This document shows positions 1 through 8,400 of a DNA stretch of 64,000 nt, piece by piece (the first letter of the stretch is position 1; each line of letters opens with the position of its first letter). The notes under the pieces were generated by a model that saw nothing but the letters and a program-made list of their open reading frames with translations, was not told the DNA's origin and did not search any database. The position numbers and the translations under genes were made by a program. This DNA comes from Wenyingzhuangia heitensis (GTDB lineage Bacteria > Bacteroidota > Bacteroidia > Flavobacteriales > Flavobacteriaceae), in contig NZ_JAASQL010000003.1 of assembly GCF_011762155.1 (NCBI RefSeq), positions 248,001-312,000 of the forward strand, in the 5' to 3' direction.

Positions 1-51
1 AAACAACAAGGTTGCGAGTAAAAATAAAAAGTGAATTGATTTGATTTTCAT
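1..51 (-). CDS. Start of an exported protein, cut by the left edge
   Basis: An ATG at 49-51 on the minus strand opens a frame that stays open to the window edge and reads MKIKSIHFLFLLATLLF. This is a typical signal peptide start: a basic n-region followed by a Leu/Phe-rich core. Nothing of the mature protein is visible, so no function can be given. It lies downstream of the LamG/SARP-like regulator gene and its upstream region carries three GGGTAAT repeats, so it may be the regulator's target. A SusC, SusD or secreted enzyme gene would all fit the context. Confidence 0.6.
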   Translation of the reverse strand, partial: MKIKSIHFLFLLATLLF

Positions 52-150
52 ATAGTAATTGTTTGTTAGATTCATTTTTAGGTTAGGTCTAAATTTAGAT
101 ACCTAGGTTTCTAATTCTCTACAAATAAAAAGCTACATGATTAAATATAA

Positions 151-181
151 GGGTAATAAGCAGGGTAATAAAAGGGGTAAT
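151..181. promoter_or_regulatory. Three direct GGGTAAT repeats at 12-bp period
   Basis: GGGTAAT begins at 151, 163 and 175, so three exact heptamers lie in register at 12-bp spacing. They are 100-130 bp upstream of the exported-protein start at 51 and just beyond the stop of the SARP-like regulator gene. Characterised SARP-family activators bind short direct heptamer repeats at about 11-bp spacing, so this array is a plausible operator for the neighbouring regulator. That link is inference. Confidence 0.5.
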
Positions 182-204
182 TCTAACTAAAAAACATATG
201 TTCT

Positions 205-2298
205 CTATTTTAAAGAGGTCAAAAAATCATCAAACGAAGTTTTAAAATCATCATTAAGAACTGATTTGTAATGATTTGAGAAATTTTGATACACTTTTAA
301 TGCATCTTGTTTTTTTCCTAAGTGTAACAATGATTTTATTTGATAGGCTAAAGCTACTTCGTTTAAAGAATCTATACTAAAACTTAGTTTTGCTACTTTT
401 TGTAATTGTTCCCAATTTTCTTCTTCAATATATTTTTTGCCTTGCTCTTTTAATTTTTCTAAATTAAAATCGTTTAACTGTGCAATAATACTATCAAAGG
501 AATTTATTTTTATAGCATCACAAAGTTCTAAACTTTTAAAAGGATAGGATACTATTTTATCTATAGACTCCTCATAAAAAAATGGCAAATCAATAAAAAC
601 TTGATCGGATATTTCAAACATCCATTCTCTGTTCTCATACTTTAAAACAATCTCATCAAAATTAGCTAACAGCTTTCTTAAACGGTGTATATTGGTTCCT
701 CTGTTGTTTTTTTGCTGAGCAGCATTGTCATTCTCCCATAAAATATTAGAAAGTTCTTTAGAGCTTATTTGTCTATTTGTAAGTTTTGGAAAGACTAAAA
801 CAAGAACAAACAATCTAATTAAAGTGGGTGTAAATTCGTAGGAAACATCATTCCCTTGTTTGTCAAAGGCTTTAAATTTATCAAAAAAGTAGAGAGCGTT
901 TTGTTTAGAAAACTCAGTTTTTAAAGACAAACTAGGCTCTGTTTTTTCAGCTCTTTTTCGTTTTGATTTTTTAAACACAACAAACCACAAAACAAGTCCT
1001 AGAGCTAAAACAAACCCAACACTATAAATTATGCTATAATTTGGTGCTTTTTGTTGCTGTAATAAATCTGCTTCTAGCTTTCCTTCATAAACATCTCTTA
1101 TTTCCTTTGGGGTTAGTACTTTGTTCCACAATGCAAACTGACTCATTTGACCTGTAAAATAATCTTCCCACAAACTTTTTCCTATTTCTAAATAATTTTC
1201 TTTTCCTGTATTTCCCACAATGGCTTTACTATCTATACACTGCCCGTTTATATAAAAAACAGCTTTATGATTGTAATTTATAGTGATAGCTGTGTGTACC
1301 CAATCTCTCAATTTTGTTTTGGCTTTAGCACTTTTTGTATTAAACATCATGGGGATGTTAAACCATAAACTTTGTCTTAATCTATGAAATCGAAAAGAAA
1401 AATCTTTATTTCCTGCTATTCCAACAGCTTCTTTTTGATATTTTGTTTTTACCCAAGCACTTATTGTAATTTGGTTTTGAAAGTTTACATCTTTAACTCT
1501 TAAATAAGAGTCTTTATTTTTAAAATTAGCCACATCTCCTTTTACTGGATCGTTTATAAAACGAACTTGATTGATGTTTTCTACGGTTTTAGATGCTGAC
1601 GAAACATCTTTTAAACTTCCATTTAAGGGTAAATAAACTTGAAGTTTGTTGCTTAAATTTGCCTGTAGCAATGTAGCTTGATACTCTTCTTTAAACTGCT
1701 CCTCATTAAGACAAGTATCCCAAATTTTTAAGCGATCAATACAACCTTCTGCATTTACTCCATACTTATCTTTCCCTACAATTAAATCAGAAACTGGATA
1801 TTGCCACCATGTTGATGAAATTTGTTTTTTTAAAACTGCTTCGCCGTTGTAATATATGATTAAATACCCACTACTATTTAACGTAAAACCAATGTGTTGC
1901 CAAATATTATCACTTAATATACTGGCGGTATTAACATTGTCTTTTAAATAATGATTGAACTGAAATTTTCGGTTAGATAAGTATCTAAAATAAAAAAGCT
2001 CATTTTCTCCTAAAAGTGTTCCTGAATGGATTTCTAAATCTTTGGGTAAAAACCAAAAACTTAAAGAAATTTCCTTTTCTCTTTTATTTTTTAAAGTTAA
2101 TGTTTTGTCTGATTGAGACATAAACCTTGCTACTTTTCCTCTTACAACATCAGAGTCATAAGGAGCTAAATTATTGGTGCTATTCTGACTTAGTGTAAAT
2201 AAATCATCCGAATAAAAGGGAACAGGTTGCTCTAACTTTTGAGCACCTAATTTTGTATTTAAAATAAATATTAAAAATAGAAGCTTTACAAATTTCAT
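205..2298 (-). CDS. Membrane-tethered regulator: LamG x2, TM helix, SARP-like DNA-binding region
   Basis: The 697-residue protein starts with a signal peptide (MKFVKLLFLIFILNTKLGAQ). Two concanavalin/LamG-like beta-sandwich regions follow (about 30-205 and 220-410), each with the W-x-H-x-x-x-T and Y-x-N-G pattern of LamG_3 domains. One membrane helix lies at about 423-443, followed by a basic KKSKRKR stop. The cytoplasmic part has a winged-helix-like segment (about 460-570, with RGTNIHRLRKLL) and a helical, TPR/BTAD-like C-terminus (about 590-697). This suggests an extracytoplasmic glycan-binding sensor coupled directly to DNA binding, a one-component design similar in logic to ToxR/CadC. The first gene in the sulfatase island beside it ends at a strong terminator, so it is transcribed separately. 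Domain assignments are by eye; the LamG parts and TM helix are surer than the SARP label. Confidence 0.7.
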   Translation of the reverse strand: MKFVKLLFLIFILNTKLGAQKLEQPVPFYSDDLFTLSQNSTNNLAPYDSDVVRGKVARFMSQSDKTLTLKNKREKEISLSFWFLPKDLEIHSGTLLGENELFYFRYLSNRKFQFNHYLKDNVNTASILSDNIWQHIGFTLNSSGYLIIYYNGEAVLKKQISSTWWQYPVSDLIVGKDKYGVNAEGCIDRLKIWDTCLNEEQFKEEYQATLLQANLSNKLQVYLPLNGSLKDVSSASKTVENINQVRFINDPVKGDVANFKNKDSYLRVKDVNFQNQITISAWVKTKYQKEAVGIAGNKDFSFRFHRLRQSLWFNIPMMFNTKSAKAKTKLRDWVHTAITINYNHKAVFYINGQCIDSKAIVGNTGKENYLEIGKSLWEDYFTGQMSQFALWNKVLTPKEIRDVYEGKLEADLLQQQKAPNYSIIYSVGFVLALGLVLWFVVFKKSKRKRAEKTEPSLSLKTEFSKQNALYFFDKFKAFDKQGNDVSYEFTPTLIRLFVLVLVFPKLTNRQISSKELSNILWENDNAAQQKNNRGTNIHRLRKLLANFDEIVLKYENREWMFEISDQVFIDLPFFYEESIDKIVSYPFKSLELCDAIKINSFDSIIAQLNDFNLEKLKEQGKKYIEEENWEQLQKVAKLSFSIDSLNEVALAYQIKSLLHLGKKQDALKVYQNFSNHYKSVLNDDFKTSFDDFLTSLK

Positions 2299-2393
2299 AA
2301 ACCAACAGCCAATTTTAGCTCTACAAGATAAAAATAGTTTTTATAATATAAACTATATTCTTTATTCTGCCTTTAGCTCTAGTTGAGCTAATC

Positions 2394-2428
2394 AAAAAAC
2401 GCTACCTAAAAAATAGATAGCGTTTTTT
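2394..2428 (-). terminator. Rho-independent terminator of the GH2/GH16/sulfatase operon
   Basis: An 11-bp perfect stem (AAAAAACGCTA with TAGCGTTTTTT) encloses a 13-nt loop and has A- and T-runs on both sides. It lies about 80 bp past the stop of the last sulfatase gene of the leftward operon and separates it from the LamG/SARP-like gene. Confidence 0.85.
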
Positions 2429-2507
2429 TTAAATGTTTTAATTCTTATTTTATCAAATCATACTAGAAATAATCAACAATGCTATCAATAGTTTTGTGTG
2501 GTACATT

Positions 2508-3974
2508 TTATCTTTTATGTAACAACCTGCGTTCCCAGTCTTTTACAATTTCTTCGTAATTGGCATCTACACTTAAGCCTGGCTTTTGTTTTGGTAGTGC
2601 TTTGTTATAATATACTCTTGATCCTTTTTTTGCTCTCTCAATAGTAGCTTCATCTTCTAAAATCATATTTTCCTCATACTCTTTTAAGTTTGATGATAAT
2701 TTTTGAAACAACTTTTCTTGAATTTTTCTACACGATTTATCTCCTGCTAAATTATTAAACTCTGAAGGATCTTTTTTCAAATCAAACAATTCAAATTCTG
2801 GCTTGGTCTCTGCCATAAATTGATTGTATGGAGCTTTTAACTCTCCTTTGCTATGCAAATAATGATACAACGCAAAAGCAGGATATTGTAGTTTTTTATA
2901 ACTTGTTAATTGCATCCAAGGTCTATCATAAGTTCTGTTCCAAATTAACTTGTAACGGCTATCAGTAATACTTCTTAAATTTTCTGCAGCATCTCCGGCT
3001 CGTTGTCTAAACCCGTAAACGTACTTACGTTTGGTTTTGTTTTTTCCTAAAAACACTTTTCCGTGAAGCGGATATGGAGTTTTAATTCCACTAACAGCCA
3101 AACTAGTAGCAGCAACATCTACCAAACTCACCAAACGTTTGTCTTTTTTATTGGGCTTTAAATGTTCTGGCCAACGAATAATTAATGGAATTTGCAATCC
3201 TCCTTCATACAAAAACTGCTTGTCTCTTAAATGCGGACGACCGTGATCTCCAAAAAAGAATACAATCGTATTGTCTGCCAGTCCATCATCCTCTAATTTT
3301 TGTAAAATTTTTCCTACAATGTCATCACAATGCTGAACAGACTCTAAATACAAAGCCCAATCTGCTCTTAACAAAGGGTAATCTGGATAACAAGCTGGCA
3401 ATCTTACCTCATCTGGATTTACAGGATTCTCTTTATCTCTAGAAAAAATTCTGTGCGGATATTTTATTTGTACTTGTGCAAAAAACGGTTGTCCTTCCTT
3501 ACGTTGATCCCAATCTGTTCCGTCATAATCTACTTTTGTGGTAAAGTTGTAATCTCTTTTTCCTCCCTTTTCTAACATGGTTAGTCCACTACCGTTACTA
3601 ACAAAGTAACCAGCATCTTTAAAAAATTTTGTAATGGGCTGAATTCCATCTGGCAACTCGGTCATGTTTAACGTACGATGGTCTAAGCTGTTTACTGCCG
3701 TAGGATACATTCCCGTAATTTGAGACGATCTACTTGCAGAACAAATAGGAGCATTGGCATAAGCATTGGTATACAAAACTCCCTGTTTTGCCAAAGCATC
3801 TATATGCGGTGTTTTTACCACAGGCTCTCCATAACAAGCCAATTCTCTTCCCAAATCATCCGAATTGATCCATAAAATATTGGGTTGTTTTTCTTGTGCT
3901 TTTATTTGATAAGTGACAATTGCCAACATCAAACATAAAACTTTTACTATCTTTTTTTTAATATTAAATCTCAT
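2508..3974 (-). CDS. Secreted S1-family sulfatase (CSASR motif)
   Basis: This is a type I (formylglycine-dependent) sulfatase that would hydrolyse sulfate esters, probably in the periplasm. From the chosen start (MRFNIKKK...) it is 488 residues with a signal peptide ending ...KAQ. Metal-binding Asp39-Asp40 (NSDDLGR), the maturation motif C78-S-A-S-R, and the distal GDHG metal site followed by an RDKQFLYEGG segment are all present. Ala instead of Pro at the third position of the motif is tolerated in the family. An upstream in-frame ATG at 3995 would overlap the GH2 gene by 16 bp and put extra residues before the signal peptide, so 3974 is preferred; it leaves 5 bp to the GH2 stop. Last gene of a six-gene operon. 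The exact sulfate position attacked cannot be told. Confidence 0.9.
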   Translation of the reverse strand: MRFNIKKKIVKVLCLMLAIVTYQIKAQEKQPNILWINSDDLGRELACYGEPVVKTPHIDALAKQGVLYTNAYANAPICSASRSSQITGMYPTAVNSLDHRTLNMTELPDGIQPITKFFKDAGYFVSNGSGLTMLEKGGKRDYNFTTKVDYDGTDWDQRKEGQPFFAQVQIKYPHRIFSRDKENPVNPDEVRLPACYPDYPLLRADWALYLESVQHCDDIVGKILQKLEDDGLADNTIVFFFGDHGRPHLRDKQFLYEGGLQIPLIIRWPEHLKPNKKDKRLVSLVDVAATSLAVSGIKTPYPLHGKVFLGKNKTKRKYVYGFRQRAGDAAENLRSITDSRYKLIWNRTYDRPWMQLTSYKKLQYPAFALYHYLHSKGELKAPYNQFMAETKPEFELFDLKKDPSEFNNLAGDKSCRKIQEKLFQKLSSNLKEYEENMILEDEATIERAKKGSRVYYNKALPKQKPGLSVDANYEEIVKDWERRLLHKR

Positions 3975-3979
3975 ATCTA

Positions 3980-5716
3980 TTATTTTTCTAACCAATATTG
4001 ATACGCATCTTTTAACTGCTTGTACGCTTTCTTTTGTTCTCTTGTTTCACTTACAATTCCCCATTCTCTAAATCCAGATTCTGGTGTTCCTTTGTAATCA
4101 CTTCTATAATCATTGTAACTCCAAATAGAAACTCCCGTTACATAGGGATAGTCTTTTAACTTGTAGATGTACTCTACCAATTCGTCTTTTAAAACAGCAT
4201 CGGGAACAGGACCTATTTGCCCTTTTCCTATTTCTGATATAAATATGGGTTTGTTCGGAAATCTATCGTGTACTTTTTCTACTATTTTCAAGGCATTACC
4301 ATAGCTGTTTACACTTAAAAAATCTACTTTTTCATACGGTTCTTTTCCAACCTCTCCTCCCTGATAAGAAGTATTACTTACATAAGTTTTTAACCTTGTT
4401 GTATCTAAAGAAGTGGTGTAATCAATCATTTCGTTTACATAAGTATATTGACCTTTGGTTAAGTGTTGTTTTCCCCATTTAGGTTGATCTGTTCTTAACT
4501 CATTCCCTACACTCCAAGCTACTACAGATGGATGATTAAAGTCTCTTTCTATCAATCTTTTCATCCATTGCTTTGTTATTGAATTGTTAGGTCTTGAGTT
4601 AGGATCTTCTGCTCCCCAAACCGGAATTTCTTCTACCAACAACATTCCATTTTTATCGCAAAAATCTAAAATGTTTTTAGACAAAGGAGCATGCATTAAT
4701 CTAGAAAAATTAGCACCCAAAGACTTAATGTCTTTCATGTCCTTTAAAATTAAATGATCAGGTTCTGTATTTCCATAATCAGGATGATCGTGCACTCGGT
4801 TTACTCCATTCATACGAACAGCATTGTTGTTTAAAAAGAATTGCTCTCCTTTTACTTCAAACTTTCTAATTCCAAAATTATCGGCAACTACATCTTGTAC
4901 ATTTCCGTTCACCACCAATTCACTTTGTAACTTGTACAAATTAGGATTGTTAAAATCCCATAATTTATAATCGGATAAATCTTTTTGGAATTTTACTATT
5001 TTCTCTTGTGTAGAGTTTGCAGGTACGCTTATTGTTTGCACTGCCATCTTTTCTCCATCTTTAATATTTGATTTGATGTTGACAGTCGCAGCAGAACTTC
5101 CTTTATTTTCAATCTTGTATTTAATCGTAAAAGACACTTTGTTATTCTCAAAATCTGGTACAGAAGAGATGTGTTGATTCACCATTCTAAGCTCTTCATC
5201 AGCCAACAAAGAGACCTCTCTACTAATTCCTCCCCAAGCCCACCAAGCTCCTCTACGGATAGTGTTATCAGCCATGACAACCAATGAGTTTTCTCCGTCT
5301 TTGTTGATTTTATTTGTAATATTAAATTCAAAAGGCAAATAACCTCCTACATTTTTTCCTAACAACTCTCCGTTTAACCAAACCTTAGCCGTTTGGTACA
5401 CGGCTCCAAACTTTAACCTAATCTGTTTGTTTTCCCAATTTTTAGGAAGCGTAAAGTTTTTTTGATAATACCCTTTACCCACATACGTAGCATAACGCTC
5501 TTTAGTGTCCCAATTACCTGGAACTCTTAGAGTATCCCACTCAGCAAAACTATCTTGCACAACGTTAGCTTCATCTAGATTGTTAGATGCTAAAAATTGC
5601 CAAACACCATTTAACGATATGGTTTTCTGATAAGAATTATACACCTCATAAGTCTTATTATTGGCACAAGATCCAAACAAACATGTGATAAAAAGTAAAC
5701 TTAAAAATTTACGCAT
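3980..5716 (-). CDS. GH2 family lipoprotein (beta-galactosidase/beta-glucuronidase type)
   Basis: A 578-residue exo-glycosidase of the GH2 family. The lipobox FGSC at Cys17 predicts membrane anchoring. The order is jelly-roll sugar-binding domain (about 30-175), Ig-like domain (about 185-285), then TIM barrel. The acid/base is Glu406 (WSVGNE) and the nucleophile Glu495 (ISEIG). It is short compared with the approximately 1000-residue LacZ type and closer to the beta-glucuronidase-length members. In this island it would remove terminal beta-linked sugars, probably galactose, from oligosaccharides released by the GH16 enzyme. Gaps to the neighbouring genes are only 5 bp, so translation within one operon is likely. 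Confidence 0.9.
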   Translation of the reverse strand: MRKFLSLLFITCLFGSCANNKTYEVYNSYQKTISLNGVWQFLASNNLDEANVVQDSFAEWDTLRVPGNWDTKERYATYVGKGYYQKNFTLPKNWENKQIRLKFGAVYQTAKVWLNGELLGKNVGGYLPFEFNITNKINKDGENSLVVMADNTIRRGAWWAWGGISREVSLLADEELRMVNQHISSVPDFENNKVSFTIKYKIENKGSSAATVNIKSNIKDGEKMAVQTISVPANSTQEKIVKFQKDLSDYKLWDFNNPNLYKLQSELVVNGNVQDVVADNFGIRKFEVKGEQFFLNNNAVRMNGVNRVHDHPDYGNTEPDHLILKDMKDIKSLGANFSRLMHAPLSKNILDFCDKNGMLLVEEIPVWGAEDPNSRPNNSITKQWMKRLIERDFNHPSVVAWSVGNELRTDQPKWGKQHLTKGQYTYVNEMIDYTTSLDTTRLKTYVSNTSYQGGEVGKEPYEKVDFLSVNSYGNALKIVEKVHDRFPNKPIFISEIGKGQIGPVPDAVLKDELVEYIYKLKDYPYVTGVSIWSYNDYRSDYKGTPESGFREWGIVSETREQKKAYKQLKDAYQYWLEK

Positions 5717-5721
5717 TTTTT

Positions 5722-6846
5722 CTATTTTTCTTTAGTAATTTTAATAGGGATTTGGATATTAAAAGAGTGACGAATATTGTTTGTATCAATGGTATCTGCT
5801 GCACATAACAAAGCAATAGGCTCTCCATTTTCTCTAAAAACTTGTGGTCTTTCTAAGTGATTAAACTTTGTGGTAGTTCCATCTTCCCATGTCACCGTTT
5901 TGTCCGAAATTTCAAAATTCTTTGCTTTATCCCATTTAATTCCATCTTCAGAATCATAATGCACTAAAGAGAAAATTCTCTTTTTCCCTTCAAATTTGAT
6001 ACGTTTTACAATCGCTCTGTATTTTCCATCTTGATACCAGATATATGGATCTTCTGCAGGAAAACGTTCTCCTTCAAACACAAACACAGGATCTGGAAAC
6101 TTTTTAAAAGGTCCCGTTGGAGTATCTGCAATTGCCACCATATGCACTACAGGTCCTCCTGCTGGTAACGGAAACTTTTTACCTACAGCTTTGTATACCA
6201 TTAGTATTTTTCCATCTTTCATTTCACAAACAGATGGGTTTGATGTCATTAAAGCATCATAAGCATTTTCATCTTCATGGTTAATATCTAATACAGGTTT
6301 GTCCAACCTCGTCCATGGTCCATTAGGATTGTCTGCAACTGCAACACCAATACGCTGATTGTTTCTATGCTCCCAGTTAATTTTTGCTTTTCCTGGTACG
6401 CTTACAATTTTTTTGTTTCCTGTATTCCCCATATGATACAGATAATATTTTCCTTTCACTTTTAAAACAACAGGGTTGTGCGTAGTAGTTCCATCCCACT
6501 TGTTATTGTCTCTTTCTCCTAAAGCTACATCGTGAAATTTAAAAGGTCCAAAAGGAGAGGTTGATGTTGCGTGGGCTATTTCTGAATAGTTTACCCATTC
6601 CCAACCTATGTTTTTTGGCCATCTAGAATAATACATATGATACAATCCGTCTTCTCCTTTTACCAAAGTTCCTCCCCAAACACTTAATCCGTCTTCTTTA
6701 AAAACTGAAGTTTTAGATACTTTTCCGAATTCTATTTTATAATTTTCTATTCGCTCTTCTTTTTTTTCTGATAGAGCTTTCTTTGGCTTTTGAGCGCATG
6801 ATGATACTAATAAAATAGCTGCTATTACACTTAATATTCTTTTCAT
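5722..6846 (-). CDS. GH43-like five-bladed beta-propeller lipoprotein
   Basis: 374 residues with lipobox VSSC (Cys17). Repeated blade motifs run through the protein: YHMYYSRW, GKYYLYHMG, GKILMVYKA, DGKYRAIVKR, interleaved with A-x-x-P-x-GP-[FW] linkers. That pattern is shared by the GH43, GH32/68 and GH117 five-bladed propellers. Acidic candidates are seen in AEDPY and HLERPQ, but the usual first-blade catalytic Asp is not obvious (WGGTLV there), so the family number is uncertain and the activity may not be arabinanase-like. Between GH2 (5 bp) and a sulfatase (12 bp) in the operon, so it probably acts on a side chain or on the alpha-linked unit of the same galactan. Confidence 0.75.
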   Translation of the reverse strand: MKRILSVIAAILLVSSCAQKPKKALSEKKEERIENYKIEFGKVSKTSVFKEDGLSVWGGTLVKGEDGLYHMYYSRWPKNIGWEWVNYSEIAHATSTSPFGPFKFHDVALGERDNNKWDGTTTHNPVVLKVKGKYYLYHMGNTGNKKIVSVPGKAKINWEHRNNQRIGVAVADNPNGPWTRLDKPVLDINHEDENAYDALMTSNPSVCEMKDGKILMVYKAVGKKFPLPAGGPVVHMVAIADTPTGPFKKFPDPVFVFEGERFPAEDPYIWYQDGKYRAIVKRIKFEGKKRIFSLVHYDSEDGIKWDKAKNFEISDKTVTWEDGTTTKFNHLERPQVFRENGEPIALLCAADTIDTNNIRHSFNIQIPIKITKEK

Positions 6847-6858
6847 TGGTTTATGATT

Positions 6859-8397
6859 TTATTTATTTTTGGGTACTTGATACTGTACTTTTAACTTTAA
6901 TAATTCGTTTTTTAATTCCTTTATTTTTTTCTGATATTTTTTGTTATCATATTCATTTTTCATCTCTTTAGGATCTTTTTTTAAATCGTAAAACTCCCAA
7001 GCATTTATTTGATAAAAATGAATCAACTTATAACGTTTGCCAACAATTCCTTCATGCTTTTGTATTTGGTGTCCTGCAGGATATTCATAATACTGATAAT
7101 ATAAATTCTCTCTCCAGTTTTTTACTTTTTTGCCTAAAAACAAAGGTTTTAAGCTTTCCCCCTGTATTTCTTCAGGAATTTTCACATTGGCAAAATCTAA
7201 AATAGTAGGAGCATAATCTATGTTTTGCACCAAATCTGTGTTTACCTGTTTGGCAGGAATTGTATTTGGACAATAAGCTATTAGTGGAGTTTTAAAAGCC
7301 TCTTCATACATCATTCTTTTATCGTACCATCCGTGCTCACCTAAAAACAATCCTTGATCAGATGCATATATTACAATGGTGTTTTTGTCTAATTTTTGGT
7401 TCTTTAAAAATTCCGTTAATCTCCCCACATTGTCATCCACAGATTTTACACAACCTAAATAATTCTGCATCATTCTTTGATATTTCCATCGCACCAAATC
7501 TTTTCCTTTTAAATTTGCTTTTAAAAAAGCTTCATTTTTAGGGTCAAAAGCTTTGTCAAATATTGCTTTTTGATCTTTTGACAATCTGCCATAAGCTCTT
7601 TTCCATAAAGCTCCTTCAAAATCGTTATATCTATCTGGTGTTTTACCTTGTTTACTCCAAACTTGACAATACCAACCCATAGGCATTTTTTCAACAGTCA
7701 TATCTGTTTCTCCTGCAGCTAAAGATTTGGTTTTATAATTGTCAAATAAGTTTTTAGGTTCCGGAATATGTACCTCATCAAATGTTGTTAAATACTGTAA
7801 AGGAGGAATCCAATTAGAGTGTGGAGCTTTGTTCCCTATAATCATCATAAAAGGTTTGTCTTGATCTCTTTTTTCTGAAATCCAATTCATTGCTTTATCT
7901 GTAATTACATCGGTTACATAACCTTTTTCTATTGACTTTCCTTTTGGTGTTTTAAAATCCGAATTGTAATAATCTCCTTGTCCAATTAAAATATCCCAAT
8001 AAGAAAATCCGACAGGATCTGATTTTAAATGCCATTTACCAATTACTGCGGTTTCATATCCTGATGTTTGTAAAACACTTGCTATGGTAGGTTGATTTCC
8101 ATTGAATCTTTCTTTTAAAGTAATTACTCCGTTTTTGTGACTGTGTTTCCCTGTTAAAATAGTTGCTCTAGAAGGTGCACAAATAGAATTACCTACATAA
8201 CTTCTATCAAACCTAATTCCTTCATTGGCCAATTTATCAATATTGGGTGTAGGGGCTATTTTAGCAAACCGATCTCCATAAGCACTAATTGCTTGGTAAG
8301 CATGATCGTCTGACAAGATTAAAATGATGTTTTTTTGAGCTGTAATCTGAGTTGTTACAAACAACATAAAAAAACCTGTTATCTTTAATAAATTCAT
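6859..8397 (-). CDS. Secreted S1-family sulfatase (CAPSR motif)
   Basis: 512 residues with signal peptide (cleavage near ITAQ-20/21). The N-terminal metal Asp pair is at residues 30-31 (LSDDHAY), and the formylglycine motif C73-A-P-S-R is followed by ATILTGKHSHKNGV. The second half has ASDQGLFLGEHGW (distal metal site) and RMMYEEAFKTPL. An insertion of about 60 residues around 205-280 (before VRWKYQRMMQNYL) contacts the substrate in similar sulfatases. The HSHKNG tail of the motif is typical of one branch of exo-acting S1 sulfatases, but I do not assign a subfamily. It is separated from the GH16 gene upstream by 3 bp. Confidence 0.9.
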   Translation of the reverse strand: MNLLKITGFFMLFVTTQITAQKNIILILSDDHAYQAISAYGDRFAKIAPTPNIDKLANEGIRFDRSYVGNSICAPSRATILTGKHSHKNGVITLKERFNGNQPTIASVLQTSGYETAVIGKWHLKSDPVGFSYWDILIGQGDYYNSDFKTPKGKSIEKGYVTDVITDKAMNWISEKRDQDKPFMMIIGNKAPHSNWIPPLQYLTTFDEVHIPEPKNLFDNYKTKSLAAGETDMTVEKMPMGWYCQVWSKQGKTPDRYNDFEGALWKRAYGRLSKDQKAIFDKAFDPKNEAFLKANLKGKDLVRWKYQRMMQNYLGCVKSVDDNVGRLTEFLKNQKLDKNTIVIYASDQGLFLGEHGWYDKRMMYEEAFKTPLIAYCPNTIPAKQVNTDLVQNIDYAPTILDFANVKIPEEIQGESLKPLFLGKKVKNWRENLYYQYYEYPAGHQIQKHEGIVGKRYKLIHFYQINAWEFYDLKKDPKEMKNEYDNKKYQKKIKELKNELLKLKVQYQVPKNK

Positions 8398-8400
8398 TCT

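Noticed and set aside
193-202. AACATATGTT palindrome near the left edge
   Set aside because: It resembles a half of the HTCS repeats, but no second copy lies 21 bp away, so it is not counted as a site.
2374-2390. TAGCTC/GAGCTA short inverted repeat
   Set aside because: A six-bp stem next to a much stronger terminator; it could be chance in AT-rich DNA and has no clear role.
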